Shown here: in pieces, positions 35,394 to 43,617 of the stretch
Numbering within the stretch: the first letter of the stretch is position 1
How the letters are laid out: every line of letters begins with the position of its first letter
Source of the DNA: Phenylobacterium sp.
GTDB taxonomy: Bacteria; Pseudomonadota; Alphaproteobacteria; Caulobacterales; Caulobacteraceae
Direction: 5' to 3'
Assembly: GCF_030697925.1 (NCBI RefSeq)
Contig: NZ_JAUYOJ010000024.1
Span: forward strand, 1 to 46,163
DNA length: 46,163 bases
Translations under genes and position numbers: made by a program
The notes under the pieces: model-generated
What the model was told of the DNA's origin: nothing
Database searches by the model: none
What the model saw: only the letters and a program-made list of their open reading frames with translations

Positions 35394-35503
35394 GGCAAAA
35401 TTCGCCTTGCTTTGCCGGGATCGCCGGAGCGGCGTGTCGCGAGTCGGGTCGATGGCTGCAAAACGCCCATGTAGCAGCGGCCATGCCTGCCGCTACTTCA
35501 CAA

Positions 35504-36130
35504 TCACTCGGGTACGCTTGTCGGCTTCACTAGAAATTTTACCTCGTCGGTGAGGTAAGCAATTGAAGCTACCGAAACGAGAAACTGACCCTTTGGCGTT
35601 GTTAGGCTAAATGGATGTCCGGCCTTCACCTTGGTTGGCTTTCCAACCTTGCCCATTACTGACACTGAAACACTTGCGCTTTGGTCGGCGTAGGTGTCTA
35701 GGACTGCGATGACGATGCCGGTCAGATCATCAACGTCCGCCGTGCCAACTTTAATTCGCCGCTCAGTGTTACCCCCCGCTGGCTGACCGTTCCGGGTTCG
35801 ATAGGCGGCTACCTCAGAAGTAAGGCCAACCACCTGGGCCTTAAGCTCCGTCACCTTCGGTACAATGGCGGGGAGCGCGTTCTCAGTTCGTCCCAACCAT
35901 TGTAGGTATTCCGAATTCTGCGCCCGCAGCGTCGCAGCTTCCCGCTCGAGCAACTCCAATTTCACCCGGTACTGTTCAGCCTGAGCACTCGTCGACTCTA
36001 TCTGCGCCTTCAACAAATTCACGCGATTGTCTGCGAGAATGAAAGTTGAGGCGGCCCATACCGCGCCGGCTACAAAAATGGTGTACGAAACTATCGATTT
36101 TGTAGAGTTTTGCTCAAACCAATTAGTCAT
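35504..36130 (-). CDS. Membrane-anchored coiled-coil protein, unknown function
   Basis: A 208-residue orphan. Residues about 12-34 (SIVSYTIFVAGAVWAASTFILA) form one membrane segment near the N-terminus, followed by a heptad-like helix (NLLKAQIESTSAQAEQYRVKLELLEREAATLRAQ) likely to coil, and a C-terminal soluble part with KVGTADVDDLTGIVIAVLDTYADQSASVSV and PFSLTTPKGQFLVSVASIAYL. The coding GC is clearly lower than the neighbours (about half versus two thirds, judged by eye), suggesting acquisition from elsewhere. ATG 36130; its only close neighbours are sidA (upstream of that gene's promoter) and lolD. I do not recognise a family. Confidence 0.65.
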   Translation of the reverse strand: MTNWFEQNSTKSIVSYTIFVAGAVWAASTFILADNRVNLLKAQIESTSAQAEQYRVKLELLEREAATLRAQNSEYLQWLGRTENALPAIVPKVTELKAQVVGLTSEVAAYRTRNGQPAGGNTERRIKVGTADVDDLTGIVIAVLDTYADQSASVSVSVMGKVGKPTKVKAGHPFSLTTPKGQFLVSVASIAYLTDEVKFLVKPTSVPE

Positions 36131-36222
36131 GCCTCGCCCCCACCGCGATCGAACCGATCAGTCTTGGTTGGAGCTCATTTAGGGGTCGAGTCTCAGTCGC
36201 TCACAATCCGCGGTTACTGAGC

Positions 36223-36912
36223 TTACCCCCTCGCCTGCTCTTCCAGCTTGCCGTCCTTCAGGGCCACCACACGGTCCATGTGGCGGGCGAGCTCGAGATT
36301 GTGGGTGGCCACCAGGGCCGCCACGCCGGTCTTGCGCGCCAGGTCGTAGAGGCTCTCGAACACCGCCGCGGAGGTGGCCGGGTCGAGGTTGCCGGTGGGC
36401 TCGTCGGCCAGCAAGAGGCGAGGCGCGTTGGCGAGCGCCCGGGCGATGGCCACCCGCTGCTGTTCGCCGCCCGACATCTGGGCCGGCTGGTGATCGACCC
36501 GCTCGGCCAGGCCCAGGGTGGTCAGGAGCTCAAGCGCCCGCGCCCGGGCGGCCTTGCGCGAGCGCCCGGCGATCATTTGCGGCAGGGCCACATTGTCCAG
36601 GGCCGTGAACTCGGCCAGCAGGTGATGAGCCTGGTAGACGAAGCCGATGGCCGCGAGCCGGACGCGGGTCCGCTGGCGGTCGCTGAGGTCGGAGCAGTCG
36701 CGGCCCTCGATGTGGATCTCGCCGGCGTCCGGATGCTCCAGCAGGCCCGCGGCGTGCAGCAGCGACGACTTGCCCGACCCCGAGGGCCCGATCAGGCCGA
36801 CGATCTCGCCGGGCTTCACGTCGAGCGCGGCGCCGTCCAGCACCACCAGGGTGCGGTCGCCGCTCTTGTAGGTGCGGCGCAGGCCGCGGATTGAGAGGAC
36901 GGGCTCACTCAT
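36223..36912 (-). CDS. lolD: LolD, lipoprotein-releasing ABC transporter ATPase
   Basis: ATPase of the LolCDE-type complex that extracts outer-membrane lipoproteins from the inner membrane. 229 residues. Walker A GPSGSGKS at 42-49, Q-loop FVYQAHHLL, signature [15 protein letters not shown], Walker [14 protein letters not shown], and switch His in [12 protein letters not shown]. The [12 protein letters not shown] and [12 protein letters not shown] blocks are typical of the LolD/MacB class. ATG 36912 overlaps the end of lolC by 8 bp. Confidence 0.95.
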   Translation of the reverse strand: MSEPVLSIRGLRRTYKSGDRTLVVLDGAALDVKPGEIVGLIGPSGSGKSSLLHAAGLLEHPDAGEIHIEGRDCSDLSDRQRTRVRLAAIGFVYQAHHLLAEFTALDNVALPQMIAGRSRKAARARALELLTTLGLAERVDHQPAQMSGGEQQRVAIARALANAPRLLLADEPTGNLDPATSAAVFESLYDLARKTGVAALVATHNLELARHMDRVVALKDGKLEEQARG

Positions 36913-38197
36913 AGCGGAGCGCCTCCACCGGATCGAGGCGCGAGGCGCGCCAGGCCGGCGGCAAGGTCGCCAGGAACGACATGGCCAGGGCCCAGAAGGT
37001 GATCACGCCGACCTCCCGCCAATCGATCTTGGCCGGGATGCGGCTGAGGAAATAGATGTCCGAGGAGAACACCTGGGCACCGGTGACCCACTCCACCGCC
37101 TGCTGGATCTCACCGATGAAGATGCAGAACAGCGAGCCGATCAGCAGGCCGGCGAGGGTGCCCAGCACGCCCACCGCCGCCCCAGCCATGAAGAAGATGC
37201 GCAGGATCGACCCCTGCCCCGCCCCCATGGTCCGGAGAATGGCGATGTCGCGGCCCTTGTTCTTCACCAGCATCACCAGGCCCGAGATGATGTTCATGGC
37301 CGCGATGGCCACCAGCATCATCAGGATCAGCCGCATGACATTGCGCTCGACCTTGAGCGCGCCCCAGTAGGAGGCGTTCTTCTCGGTCCAGTCCGTGAGC
37401 AGGGCCGCGGGCCCCGCGACCCTGGCCAGCTCGGGCTTCATGGCCACCGCTTCATCGGGGTCTTCCAGCTTGATCTCGATATAGTCGAGGCCGGTCTCGC
37501 GGCCGAAGAACAGCTGGGCCTGCTCCAGCGGCATGTAGATGAAGGCCTGGTCGTACTCACTCATACCGACGGTGAAGGTGCCGGCCACGGTGTAGGTCTT
37601 GCGGAGCGGTGTGGCGCCGAAGGCCGTCGCCCCGGCGCTGGGCGAGACCAGGCTGAGCGGATCGCCGGGCTGGACGCCCAGGGCCTGGGCCAAGCGGTCG
37701 CCCACCAGGATCATGTCGCCGCCGTACTCGCCCTCCCCGAAGCCGGCCATGGAGCCTCGGGTGATGTTGTCGGAGACCAGCCGGGTGGCCTTGAGGTCCT
37801 TGGCCGTGATCCCGCGCACGATCGCGCCGCTGATCTGGCCATTTCCGAGCGCCATGGCCTGGGCCTCGACCACCGGGGTCACCTGGATCACCCCTGGCAT
37901 CTGGCCGACGCGCCGGATCATGGCGTCCCGGTCGGGGGAGTTCAGCACCCCGCCCGCGACATAGAGGTGGCCGGAGAAGCCGAGAATCCGCGACAGCAGC
38001 TCGGTGCGGAAGCCGTTCATCACGCTCATGACGATGATCAGGACCGCCACGGCCAGCATGATGCCGACGAAGGAGATGATCGAGATCAGCGCCACCCCGC
38101 CCTGACTGCGCTTGGCGCGCAGGTAACGCGTCGCCACGGCGCGCTCCCACTGGCCGAAGGGCGGCGCGCGGCCGTTGGTGCTGGCGGTCATGCTCAT
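36905..38197 (-). CDS. lolC: LolC/LolE-type lipoprotein-releasing permease
   Basis: Membrane subunit of the lipoprotein-releasing ABC transporter, 430 residues: a first membrane helix after the conserved ATRYLRAKRSQGGVALISIISFVGIMLAVAVLIIVMSVMNGF, a large periplasmic MacB-core domain (about 50-270) and three C-terminal FtsX membrane segments ending with the DPVEALRYE coupling-helix motif. Alphaproteobacteria usually have one such permease (often annotated LolE or LolF) that forms a homodimer, so lolC is a tentative symbol. Start ATG 38197; ATG 38191 is possible. Translation overlaps lolD. Confidence 0.93.
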   Translation of the reverse strand: MSMTASTNGRAPPFGQWERAVATRYLRAKRSQGGVALISIISFVGIMLAVAVLIIVMSVMNGFRTELLSRILGFSGHLYVAGGVLNSPDRDAMIRRVGQMPGVIQVTPVVEAQAMALGNGQISGAIVRGITAKDLKATRLVSDNITRGSMAGFGEGEYGGDMILVGDRLAQALGVQPGDPLSLVSPSAGATAFGATPLRKTYTVAGTFTVGMSEYDQAFIYMPLEQAQLFFGRETGLDYIEIKLEDPDEAVAMKPELARVAGPAALLTDWTEKNASYWGALKVERNVMRLILMMLVAIAAMNIISGLVMLVKNKGRDIAILRTMGAGQGSILRIFFMAGAAVGVLGTLAGLLIGSLFCIFIGEIQQAVEWVTGAQVFSSDIYFLSRIPAKIDWREVGVITFWALAMSFLATLPPAWRASRLDPVEALRYE

Positions 38198-38271
38198 AAG
38201 TCGGAATCGCCCCGTCGAGCTCGTTCAACGGCCCTGTTAGCCATTGGTTCGCCAGCTAGGCAATGAATGCC

Positions 38272-38289
38272 ACGAAAAGAAGGCCGCCC
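38272..38289 (+). repeat. 18-bp direct repeat, left copy (terminator arm)
   Basis: ACGAAAAGAAGGCCGCCC, identical to 39071-39088 on the same strand. Here the complementary arm of the terminator is missing. It lies before the orphan gene 38366-39058; see the right copy. Confidence 0.85.
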
Positions 38290-38365
38290 GTCTCAGGCAA
38301 GGAACAACTGCAACGCGTATTTAACCGCAACCTCCCAGGGTGCCCCCAGTACGGCGCTGGTGGGG

Positions 38366-39058
38366 ATGGACATGAGCGGGATCGGGCTTGAACTCTTGGC
38401 TTCCGCCTTGCTGGCGACAGCCCTCGCGCCGGCTGACTCGATCCGAGCGTGCCAGGGACGTTTCGATCGCGAGGCGAGCAGCGTGTCGGCGGCGATCTTC
38501 GTGAACAACCGCCAGCAGGTGGATCTCGGGATCAGCGGCCTGACATGGACCGCCGTGCCGATGCAAAAGACCGCCCTTCCCTTTACGGGTGTCAGCCTCA
38601 CCTACGCGATCTCGAACGCGAGGGCGCCGCGTTTCGAGCTGCGAAGCGTCGAACTATCCCACAACGGTGGCTCGGGTGATTGTGGAAGCGGCGACGTCAT
38701 CGTGCAGGCCAATGGGCGTGAAGTCTTTCGTCAGCCGTATCGTTCGACCGTCGGTTTCTGCGCCCTTCGCGGCGCCGTCGATCCCGAGGAGTCGACGACG
38801 CCAAGGACTGCGAAGATCACCGCCGAGACCATCGCGCGCGCATCCAGACTGACCGTGCGATTTGTCACGAGCGACGGACGAGTGGTCGGCGAAGCCCAAC
38901 TGTCCGGCCTCGATCCCCGCGAGAGAACAGCAGATCTTGAGCGCGTCTTCCTGGAGACCTTCCGCAAGTCGGCCGCCTTGGAAGGCTGCCAGCCGTTCGT
39001 GTCGCAAATCTTCCCTGAATCGATGCTCCCAAGGAATTGGGCCGACGGTCCCAGCTGA
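38366..39058 (+). CDS. Exported orphan protein in an 18-bp-repeat cassette
   Basis: A 230-residue predicted exported protein I do not recognise. ATG 38366 (or 38372) is chosen because the hydrophobic MDMSGIGLELLASALLATAL run then forms a signal peptide with possible cleavage after APA/ADS; the upstream in-frame ATG 38267 would sit in the repeat. The mature part has four or five Cys (RACQG, SGDCGSG, GFCALRG, EGCQPF), a pattern of likely disulfides, alternating strand-like stretches and SLTYAISNARAPRFELRSVEL. GC is lower than in its neighbours. It stands alone on the plus strand between lolC and a bidirectional terminator, and is bracketed by an 18-bp direct repeat, so it looks like an inserted cassette. 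Confidence 0.7.
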   Translation: MDMSGIGLELLASALLATALAPADSIRACQGRFDREASSVSAAIFVNNRQQVDLGISGLTWTAVPMQKTALPFTGVSLTYAISNARAPRFELRSVELSHNGGSGDCGSGDVIVQANGREVFRQPYRSTVGFCALRGAVDPEESTTPRTAKITAETIARASRLTVRFVTSDGRVVGEAQLSGLDPRERTADLERVFLETFRKSAALEGCQPFVSQIFPESMLPRNWADGPS

Positions 39059-39070
39059 ACCCCCTGGGAA

Positions 39071-39088
39071 ACGAAAAGAAGGCCGCCC
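39071..39088 (+). repeat. 18-bp direct repeat, right copy (terminator arm)
   Basis: ACGAAAAGAAGGCCGCCC, identical to 38272-38289. This copy keeps its complementary arm and forms the terminator at 39079-39106. The two copies are 799 bp apart, which fits a target-site duplication or recombination between repeats around a single-gene cassette. Confidence 0.85.
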
Positions 39089-39106
39089 AGGGAGGTGGGC
39101 GGCCTT
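39079..39106 (-). terminator. Strong terminator between orphan gene and DUF1467
   Basis: AAGGCCGCCCA (39079-39089) and TGGGCGGCCTT (39096-39106) form a perfect 11-bp stem with a 6-nt loop. On the minus strand TTCTTTTCGTTT follows, so it ends the nuo-to-DUF1467 direction; it may also stop plus-strand transcripts 21 nt after the orphan's stop. Bases 39107-39286, between it and DUF1467, hold nothing I can support. Confidence 0.85.
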
Positions 39107-39286
39107 CAGTCGTCGGGGAAAACGCCACAGCAGTTCCGGAGAGCCGCTCGTGTCTGTGACCATGGATAGCCGCGTTCGGACCGCCCGGCGCGAGGCGCCG
39201 CTCCCGCTAGGGGAGGTTCGTGCATTTCGCCCAAAAATTGAGCGCGCCGCGTAGGGAGCCAGCGATACCGCCGCCGGGTTGGGCGC

Positions 39287-39550
39287 CTAGGTCCAGCTCG
39301 CCGGCAGTGGCGGCAGGACGATCAGCCGGAAATGCAGCACCAGGAAAAGGATCGTCCACAGGATCGCGGCGATCCAGGTGGTGGTGAAGAACTTCGTCTT
39401 GAGCTTGGGGTCCACCGGCGCGCCGGGATCGCCGCCGTCGCCCTTGTCTATGCCGGCTTCGGCGTGGCTGACCGTGCCTAGCGGCAGGATGGCGAACAGC
39501 ACCGTCCACCAGATGGTCAGGAAGATCGCGATGCCGGTGGCGATGCCCAT
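39287..39550 (-). CDS. DUF1467 family small membrane protein
   Basis: An 87-residue inner-membrane protein with two membrane segments: residues about 3-28 (IATGIAIFLTIWWTVLFAIL) and about 56-80 (TTTWIAAILWTILFLVLHFRLI), joined by a charged Asp/Gly loop. The IWWTVLFAILPLG stretch is the DUF1467 hallmark. Found next to mce (methylmalonyl-CoA epimerase) in many alphaproteobacteria, but no function is established. Start ATG 39550 overlaps the mce stop (ATGA). Followed by a terminator, so it ends the operon. Confidence 0.88.
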   Translation of the reverse strand: MGIATGIAIFLTIWWTVLFAILPLGTVSHAEAGIDKGDGGDPGAPVDPKLKTKFFTTTWIAAILWTILFLVLHFRLIVLPPLPASWT

Positions 39551-39972
39551 CAGTGCGCGTCCTTCGGGGTTTCCATCAGCTCGACCAGCACGCCGCCCAT
39601 GTTCTTCGGATGGACGAAGATCACCGGCACGCCGTGCGCTCCGATGCGCGGCTTGCCGTCGTTGAGCACCGTGGCGCCCTTGGCCTGCATGTCGTCGCGG
39701 GCGACGATGATGTCGGGCACCTCGAAACAGACATGGTGCTGGCCGCCCTTGGGGTTCTTGGCCAGGAAGGCGTGGATCGGCGAGGCCTCGCCATAGGGCT
39801 CGATCAGCTCGATCTGGCTATTGGGCAGGTCGACGAAGCAGACATAGACCCCCTGCTCCTCCAGGACCTTGGTCTCGCTGACCTGGGTGGCGCCCAGCAT
39901 GTCGCGGTACATGGCGACGGACTCGGCGATGGAGGGGGTCGCGATTCCCACATGGTTCAGTCTTCCGATCAT
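39550..39972 (-). CDS. mce: Methylmalonyl-CoA epimerase
   Basis: Converts (S)- to (R)-methylmalonyl-CoA in propionyl-CoA catabolism. 140 residues, VOC fold. MIGRLNHVGIATPSIAESVAMYRDMLGA, VDLPNSQIELIEPYGEASPIHAFL and the conserved GGQHHVCFEVPDI segment supply the metal His residues, and the last strand carries VLVELMETPK. The G-G-x-H-H-V-C-F-E-V motif is diagnostic compared with generic VOC proteins. ATG 39972. No mutase gene is in the window; it overlaps DUF1467 and is separated from the upstream 4-TM gene by 61 bp. Confidence 0.95.
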   Translation of the reverse strand: MIGRLNHVGIATPSIAESVAMYRDMLGATQVSETKVLEEQGVYVCFVDLPNSQIELIEPYGEASPIHAFLAKNPKGGQHHVCFEVPDIIVARDDMQAKGATVLNDGKPRIGAHGVPVIFVHPKNMGGVLVELMETPKDAH

Positions 39973-40033
39973 GGCGAACGTATAGACCTGTCCGCCACCG
40001 AGCGCGAGATCACGTGACGGCAGGGATCGTGCG

Positions 40034-40414
40034 CTAAATGTACTCTCCCGTGAAAGTCATCCCCGATGCGAAGGCGAAGACCAGCCCGAAGGGGATGTTC
40101 ACCAGAGCCCAGGCGATGGCGGCAGGCCTCGCCCGTTTCAGCAGAGCGATGAGCGCAGCGGAGAAAACCCCCTGCGCGATCAGGCAGACCAGGATCAATG
40201 GGAGCGGCTCTCTGCTCTCGCCGAAGGACAAGCCGGTCCAAGCCATGGCAGCGGCGAACGGTGTCAGCCAAGTCAGCGGCAGGAGAAATGCAAACCGGAC
40301 GCGAGGCTCCTGCGGGCGGCGTCGCCAGAGCCAGAAAGCTACCGGTCCGAGGACGACGACGCAGAACCCAGCAAATCGGAGTAAATCTCCCGCGATGTGC
40401 ACGGCGGACTCCAC
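40034..40414 (-). CDS. Four-TM inner-membrane protein, unknown function
   Basis: A 126-residue predicted polytopic protein with four membrane segments (residues about 9-30, 38-60, 72-92, 98-120), the first loop being WRRRPQEPR. No domain can be named. ATG 40414 lies 3 bp after the rnj stop (40418), so it is likely read from the rnj transcript; in related genomes as I recall them mce follows rnj directly, so this gene may be a lineage-specific insertion. Codon use is similar to but less GC-biased than its neighbours. Confidence 0.65.
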   Translation of the reverse strand: MESAVHIAGDLLRFAGFCVVVLGPVAFWLWRRRPQEPRVRFAFLLPLTWLTPFAAAMAWTGLSFGESREPLPLILVCLIAQGVFSAALIALLKRARPAAIAWALVNIPFGLVFAFASGMTFTGEYI

Positions 40415-40417
40415 CGG

Positions 40418-42100
40418 CTAGACCCGCAGCACCGTGGTCTCGACCACGGGCCGCTTGCCCCAGATACGCTGGCTGGCCTTCTTCACGGCGCGGGACAGGG
40501 CCATCTCGACCTCGGAATCGATCTCGCGCTGGTCGCCCTTGAGCTTGCCGAAGGCCGTTTCGGCGTCCTCGGCCAGATCGTCCAGGACCTCGTCCATCGA
40601 ATAGTCTTCGTCGGCCGGGAGACCCAGGGCCTTGACCCGCGGGCCCGAGACGATCTTGCCACGCCCGTCAAGCACGACCGACACAGCCAGGACCCCGTTA
40701 TAGGCCGCGTGGCGGCGCTCGCGCAGGGCGTCGCCGTTCTCCGGGGTCAGGAAACCGGCGTCCACATAGATGCGGCCGGCCGGCACCTCGTCGATGATCT
40801 CGGCGCGGCCGGGGGCCAGGCGGACCATGTCGCCGTTGCGCGGGGCGACGGTCTGCTTGACCTGCAGGTCCTTGGCGAAGGCGGCGTGCTCCAGCAGGTG
40901 GCGGCGCTCGCCGTGGGTGGGCACGGCGATCTCCGGCCGCGCCCAAGCGTACATGCGGGCCAGCTCATCGCGGCAGGGGTGGCCGGAGACGTGGATGCCC
41001 GGATGATCGCGCTCGGTGTAGAGCCGCACCCCGCGGTCGGCGAGGCGGTTCTGTAGGTTGCGGATCGGCACCTCATTGCCGGGAATGACCCGCGAGGAGA
41101 AGACGCAAGCGTCGCCCGCGCCCAGTTTCACATGCTGATGGGTGCCGTCGGCGATCCGCGAGAGTGCCGCGCGGGGCTCGCCCTGGCTGCCAGTGCAGAG
41201 ATAGAGGATCTTGTCGTCGGGGAAGTGCTTGGCCTCGCCATCGGTCAGGAACTCCTTGATGTCGGAGAACAAGCCGACCGACTTGGCCGCCGCGGCCATG
41301 CGGTGCATCGAGCGGCCGACCAGGCAGACCCGGCGGCCCGCGGCCTCCCCGGCCCGGATGATCGAGTCCATGCGCGCGACGTTGGAAGCGAAACAGGCCA
41401 CCGCCACCTTGCCGGTCAGGCCGGAGATCAACTTGGCCATGGCGTCGCGGACATCTGCCTCCGACCCCGCCTCGCCGTCGACGAAGACGTTGGTGGAGTC
41501 GCAGACCATGGCCAGGACCCCCTCGTCGCCGAGCTTGCGGATCGCGCCCTCGTCGGTGACCAGGCCCAGGACCGGATCGGGATCGATCTTCCAGTCGCCC
41601 GTGTGCAGGATGGTGCCCAGCGGTGTGCGGATCGCCAGGCCGTTGGGCTCCGGGATCGAGTGGGTCAGGGTGATCAGGTCGATCTCGAACGGACCGAGCT
41701 TGATGGTCCCGCCCAGCGGCACCTCGGTGATCTCGGCGTCGGCCGCGTCTTCGTTCTCGCGCAGTTTCTCGCGCAGCAGGAAGGCGGTGAAGGGGGTGGC
41801 GTAGAGCGGCGCGCGCAGGCGCGGCCACAGCCAGGCCACGGCGCCGATATGGTCCTCATGGGCGTGGGTCAGCACGATGCCCAGGATATCCTTCGCGTGC
41901 GCCTCGATGAATTCCGGGTCGGGCAGGATGATTTCCACGCCCGGCGTGGTCTGGTCGCCGAAGGTGACGCCCAGGTCGACCACGATCCACTTGCGCGCAT
42001 GCGGAGGGCCGTAGCCGTAGAGATTGAAGTTCATGCCGATCTCGTTCGAGCCGCCGAGCGGCAGGAAGACGAGTTCGTCGGTGGGTTTTACTTTGGTCAT
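40418..42100 (-). CDS. rnj: Ribonuclease J
   Basis: 5'-3' exo- and endoribonuclease of the metallo-beta-lactamase/beta-CASP family, for mRNA decay and rRNA maturation in bacteria. 560 residues. HAHEDH zinc motif at 79-84, GGTIKLGPFEIDLITLTHSIPE, HTGDWKIDPDP, the beta-CASP GRSMHRM and CTGSQGEPRAALSRI, and VSGHPCRDELARMYAWARPE (His motif) in order; a C-terminal dimer domain follows (residues about 460-560). ATG 42100 overlaps the coaX stop (ATGA). Confidence 0.97.
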   Translation of the reverse strand: MTKVKPTDELVFLPLGGSNEIGMNFNLYGYGPPHARKWIVVDLGVTFGDQTTPGVEIILPDPEFIEAHAKDILGIVLTHAHEDHIGAVAWLWPRLRAPLYATPFTAFLLREKLRENEDAADAEITEVPLGGTIKLGPFEIDLITLTHSIPEPNGLAIRTPLGTILHTGDWKIDPDPVLGLVTDEGAIRKLGDEGVLAMVCDSTNVFVDGEAGSEADVRDAMAKLISGLTGKVAVACFASNVARMDSIIRAGEAAGRRVCLVGRSMHRMAAAAKSVGLFSDIKEFLTDGEAKHFPDDKILYLCTGSQGEPRAALSRIADGTHQHVKLGAGDACVFSSRVIPGNEVPIRNLQNRLADRGVRLYTERDHPGIHVSGHPCRDELARMYAWARPEIAVPTHGERRHLLEHAAFAKDLQVKQTVAPRNGDMVRLAPGRAEIIDEVPAGRIYVDAGFLTPENGDALRERRHAAYNGVLAVSVVLDGRGKIVSGPRVKALGLPADEDYSMDEVLDDLAEDAETAFGKLKGDQREIDSEVEMALSRAVKKASQRIWGKRPVVETTVLRV

Positions 42101-42876
42101 TACGTCCCTGCCGCCGTGTTCCGGCGGTGAATTTCAAGAAGACCGCGGATGGTCAGATCCGGGTCGAAGTGGTCGATGGCGAGCGTCGCCCCGTGGAACA
42201 GTGAGGCCACACCGCCGGTCCCAATCACCGTCATCGGCTTGCCCCACTCGGCTTTGATACGAGCCACGAGGCCCTCGATCAGGGCGATGTAGCCCCAAAA
42301 GACCCCCGCCTGCATGGATTCCACCGTGTCCTTGCCGATCACATGGCCCGGCCGCTGGATCGCGATCCGCGGCAGTTTGGCCGCCGCCGTATGCAACGCT
42401 TCCATGGAGAGGTTGATCCCTGGCGCGATGGCGCAGCCCTCCAGGCCGCCGTCGGCCGCCACCACGTCCAAGGTCGTCGCGGTTCCGGAATCGATCACGA
42501 TCAGGTCACCGGAATAGACGATGTGCGCACCGATGGCGTTCACCAGGCGGTCGGCGCCGGCCTCCGACGGCTTGTGGATCCGCACCTCGATGCCGAGGTC
42601 GGCGTTCTCGCCGATCACCAGAGGTTCGACGTGCAGGTAGCGACGGGCCAGGTTGCGCAGGTTGAAGATCGACTGCGGCACCACGCTCGAGATGATCGCC
42701 GCATCCAGCACCCCGAACTGCAGGCCCGCCATGTTCAGCAGCTGTGACAGCCAGACGGCGTACTCGTCGGCGGTGCGGCTGGGATCGGTGGCGGCGCGCC
42801 ACTGGGCGATCCAGGTCTCGCCGTCATGGACGGCGAACAGCGTGTTGGTGTTGCCCTGCTCGATGGCCAGCAGCAT
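42100..42876 (-). CDS. coaX: Type III pantothenate kinase
   Basis: First step of coenzyme A synthesis, phosphorylating pantothenate. 258 residues. [19 protein letters not shown] is the phosphate loop; in most CoaX it is D-x-G-N-T, here E-Q-G-N-T. Also present are [12 protein letters not shown] with the catalytic Asp, [14 protein letters not shown] and the [12 protein letters not shown] and [14 protein letters not shown] segments. ATG 42876, 3 bp after birA. The Asp-to-Glu change in motif 1 may be a family feature of Caulobacterales rather than loss. Confidence 0.93.
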   Translation of the reverse strand: MLLAIEQGNTNTLFAVHDGETWIAQWRAATDPSRTADEYAVWLSQLLNMAGLQFGVLDAAIISSVVPQSIFNLRNLARRYLHVEPLVIGENADLGIEVRIHKPSEAGADRLVNAIGAHIVYSGDLIVIDSGTATTLDVVAADGGLEGCAIAPGINLSMEALHTAAAKLPRIAIQRPGHVIGKDTVESMQAGVFWGYIALIEGLVARIKAEWGKPMTVIGTGGVASLFHGATLAIDHFDPDLTIRGLLEIHRRNTAAGT

Positions 42877-42879
42877 GGG

Positions 42880-43617
42880 TCAGCCCCCTCCGAAAAACAC
42901 GTCGCCGGCGGTTATGCGCAAGATCGCGCCGTCGTCCAGCTTCAGGCGTAGCGCGCCGTCGGAATCCAGGCCCAGCGCCGTCCCCCGGATCGTCTGGTTG
43001 GGCAGGCGGGCCTCGCAAGGCTCGCCCAGGCCGTGGGCCGTGGCCGTCCAGCCCTTGGCGATGGGCGCGAAGCCCTCGCGTTCCCAGGCCGCGCGCCAGT
43101 ATTCGAACCGGGTCGCCAGCACCTCCAGGGCGTCGAGCGGCGCCGGGGGCGGGACGGTCATGTGCTCGGCGAAGGCGGTGGCGGGCCGTTCCACGTCCTG
43201 CGGGGCGTGGGCCAGGTTGATGCCGATGCCGACCGCCAGCCAGAGCGCGCCGTCGGCGCGAACGCCCGACTCCACCAGGATGCCGACCGCCTTGCGGCCA
43301 TGCACCAAGACGTCGTTGGGCCATTTCAGCTGGGCCGCGCCGGCGCCCAGGCAGGTCTCGGCGAGATCGGCGGCCGCGAGCGCCGCGACGAAGGATATCT
43401 GGGCGGCCTCGCCGGCCGGCTTGTCGGTGGTGAGCAGCAGGGTGGCGGCCAGGTTGCCGCTCACCGTCTGCCAGGACCGGCCGCGGCGGCCGCGCCCCGC
43501 CGTCTGGACCAGGGCGGTGATCCAGACTGGGCCGCCCTCCCCCGCCTCGGCGCGGCGACGCGCCTCGGCGTTGGTGGAATCGAGTTCGTCGTAGGCTTCG
43601 ATCGGCGGGTGCGCCAC
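42880..43617 (-). CDS. birA: Biotin-[acetyl-CoA carboxylase] ligase
   Basis: Attaches biotin to the AccB carrier protein. 245 residues, without the N-terminal DNA-binding domain of E. coli BirA, so it is not expected to repress transcription (class I ligase). ELDSTNAEARR, QTAGRGRRGRSWQTVSGNL (ATP/biotin loop) and QLKWPNDVLVHGRKAVGILVES carry the catalytic Lys; the C-terminal SH3-like domain ends FFGGG. GTG 43617 follows the nuoN stop directly (TAGGTG). Placement of birA after nuoN is common in alphaproteobacteria. Confidence 0.96.
   Translation of the reverse strand: MAHPPIEAYDELDSTNAEARRRAEAGEGGPVWITALVQTAGRGRRGRSWQTVSGNLAATLLLTTDKPAGEAAQISFVAALAAADLAETCLGAGAAQLKWPNDVLVHGRKAVGILVESGVRADGALWLAVGIGINLAHAPQDVERPATAFAEHMTVPPPAPLDALEVLATRFEYWRAAWEREGFAPIAKGWTATAHGLGEPCEARLPNQTIRGTALGLDSDGALRLKLDDGAILRITAGDVFFGGG

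Noticed and set aside
35305..35553. 82-codon plus-strand open frame over the sidA promoter
   Set aside because: It overlaps the SOS box and sidA on the other strand, has no ribosome-binding site, and no domain.
39150..39254. Short open frame starting GTG after the terminator at 39106
   Set aside because: No ribosome-binding site or plausible promoter, and the Arg-rich 34-residue product has no recognisable feature.
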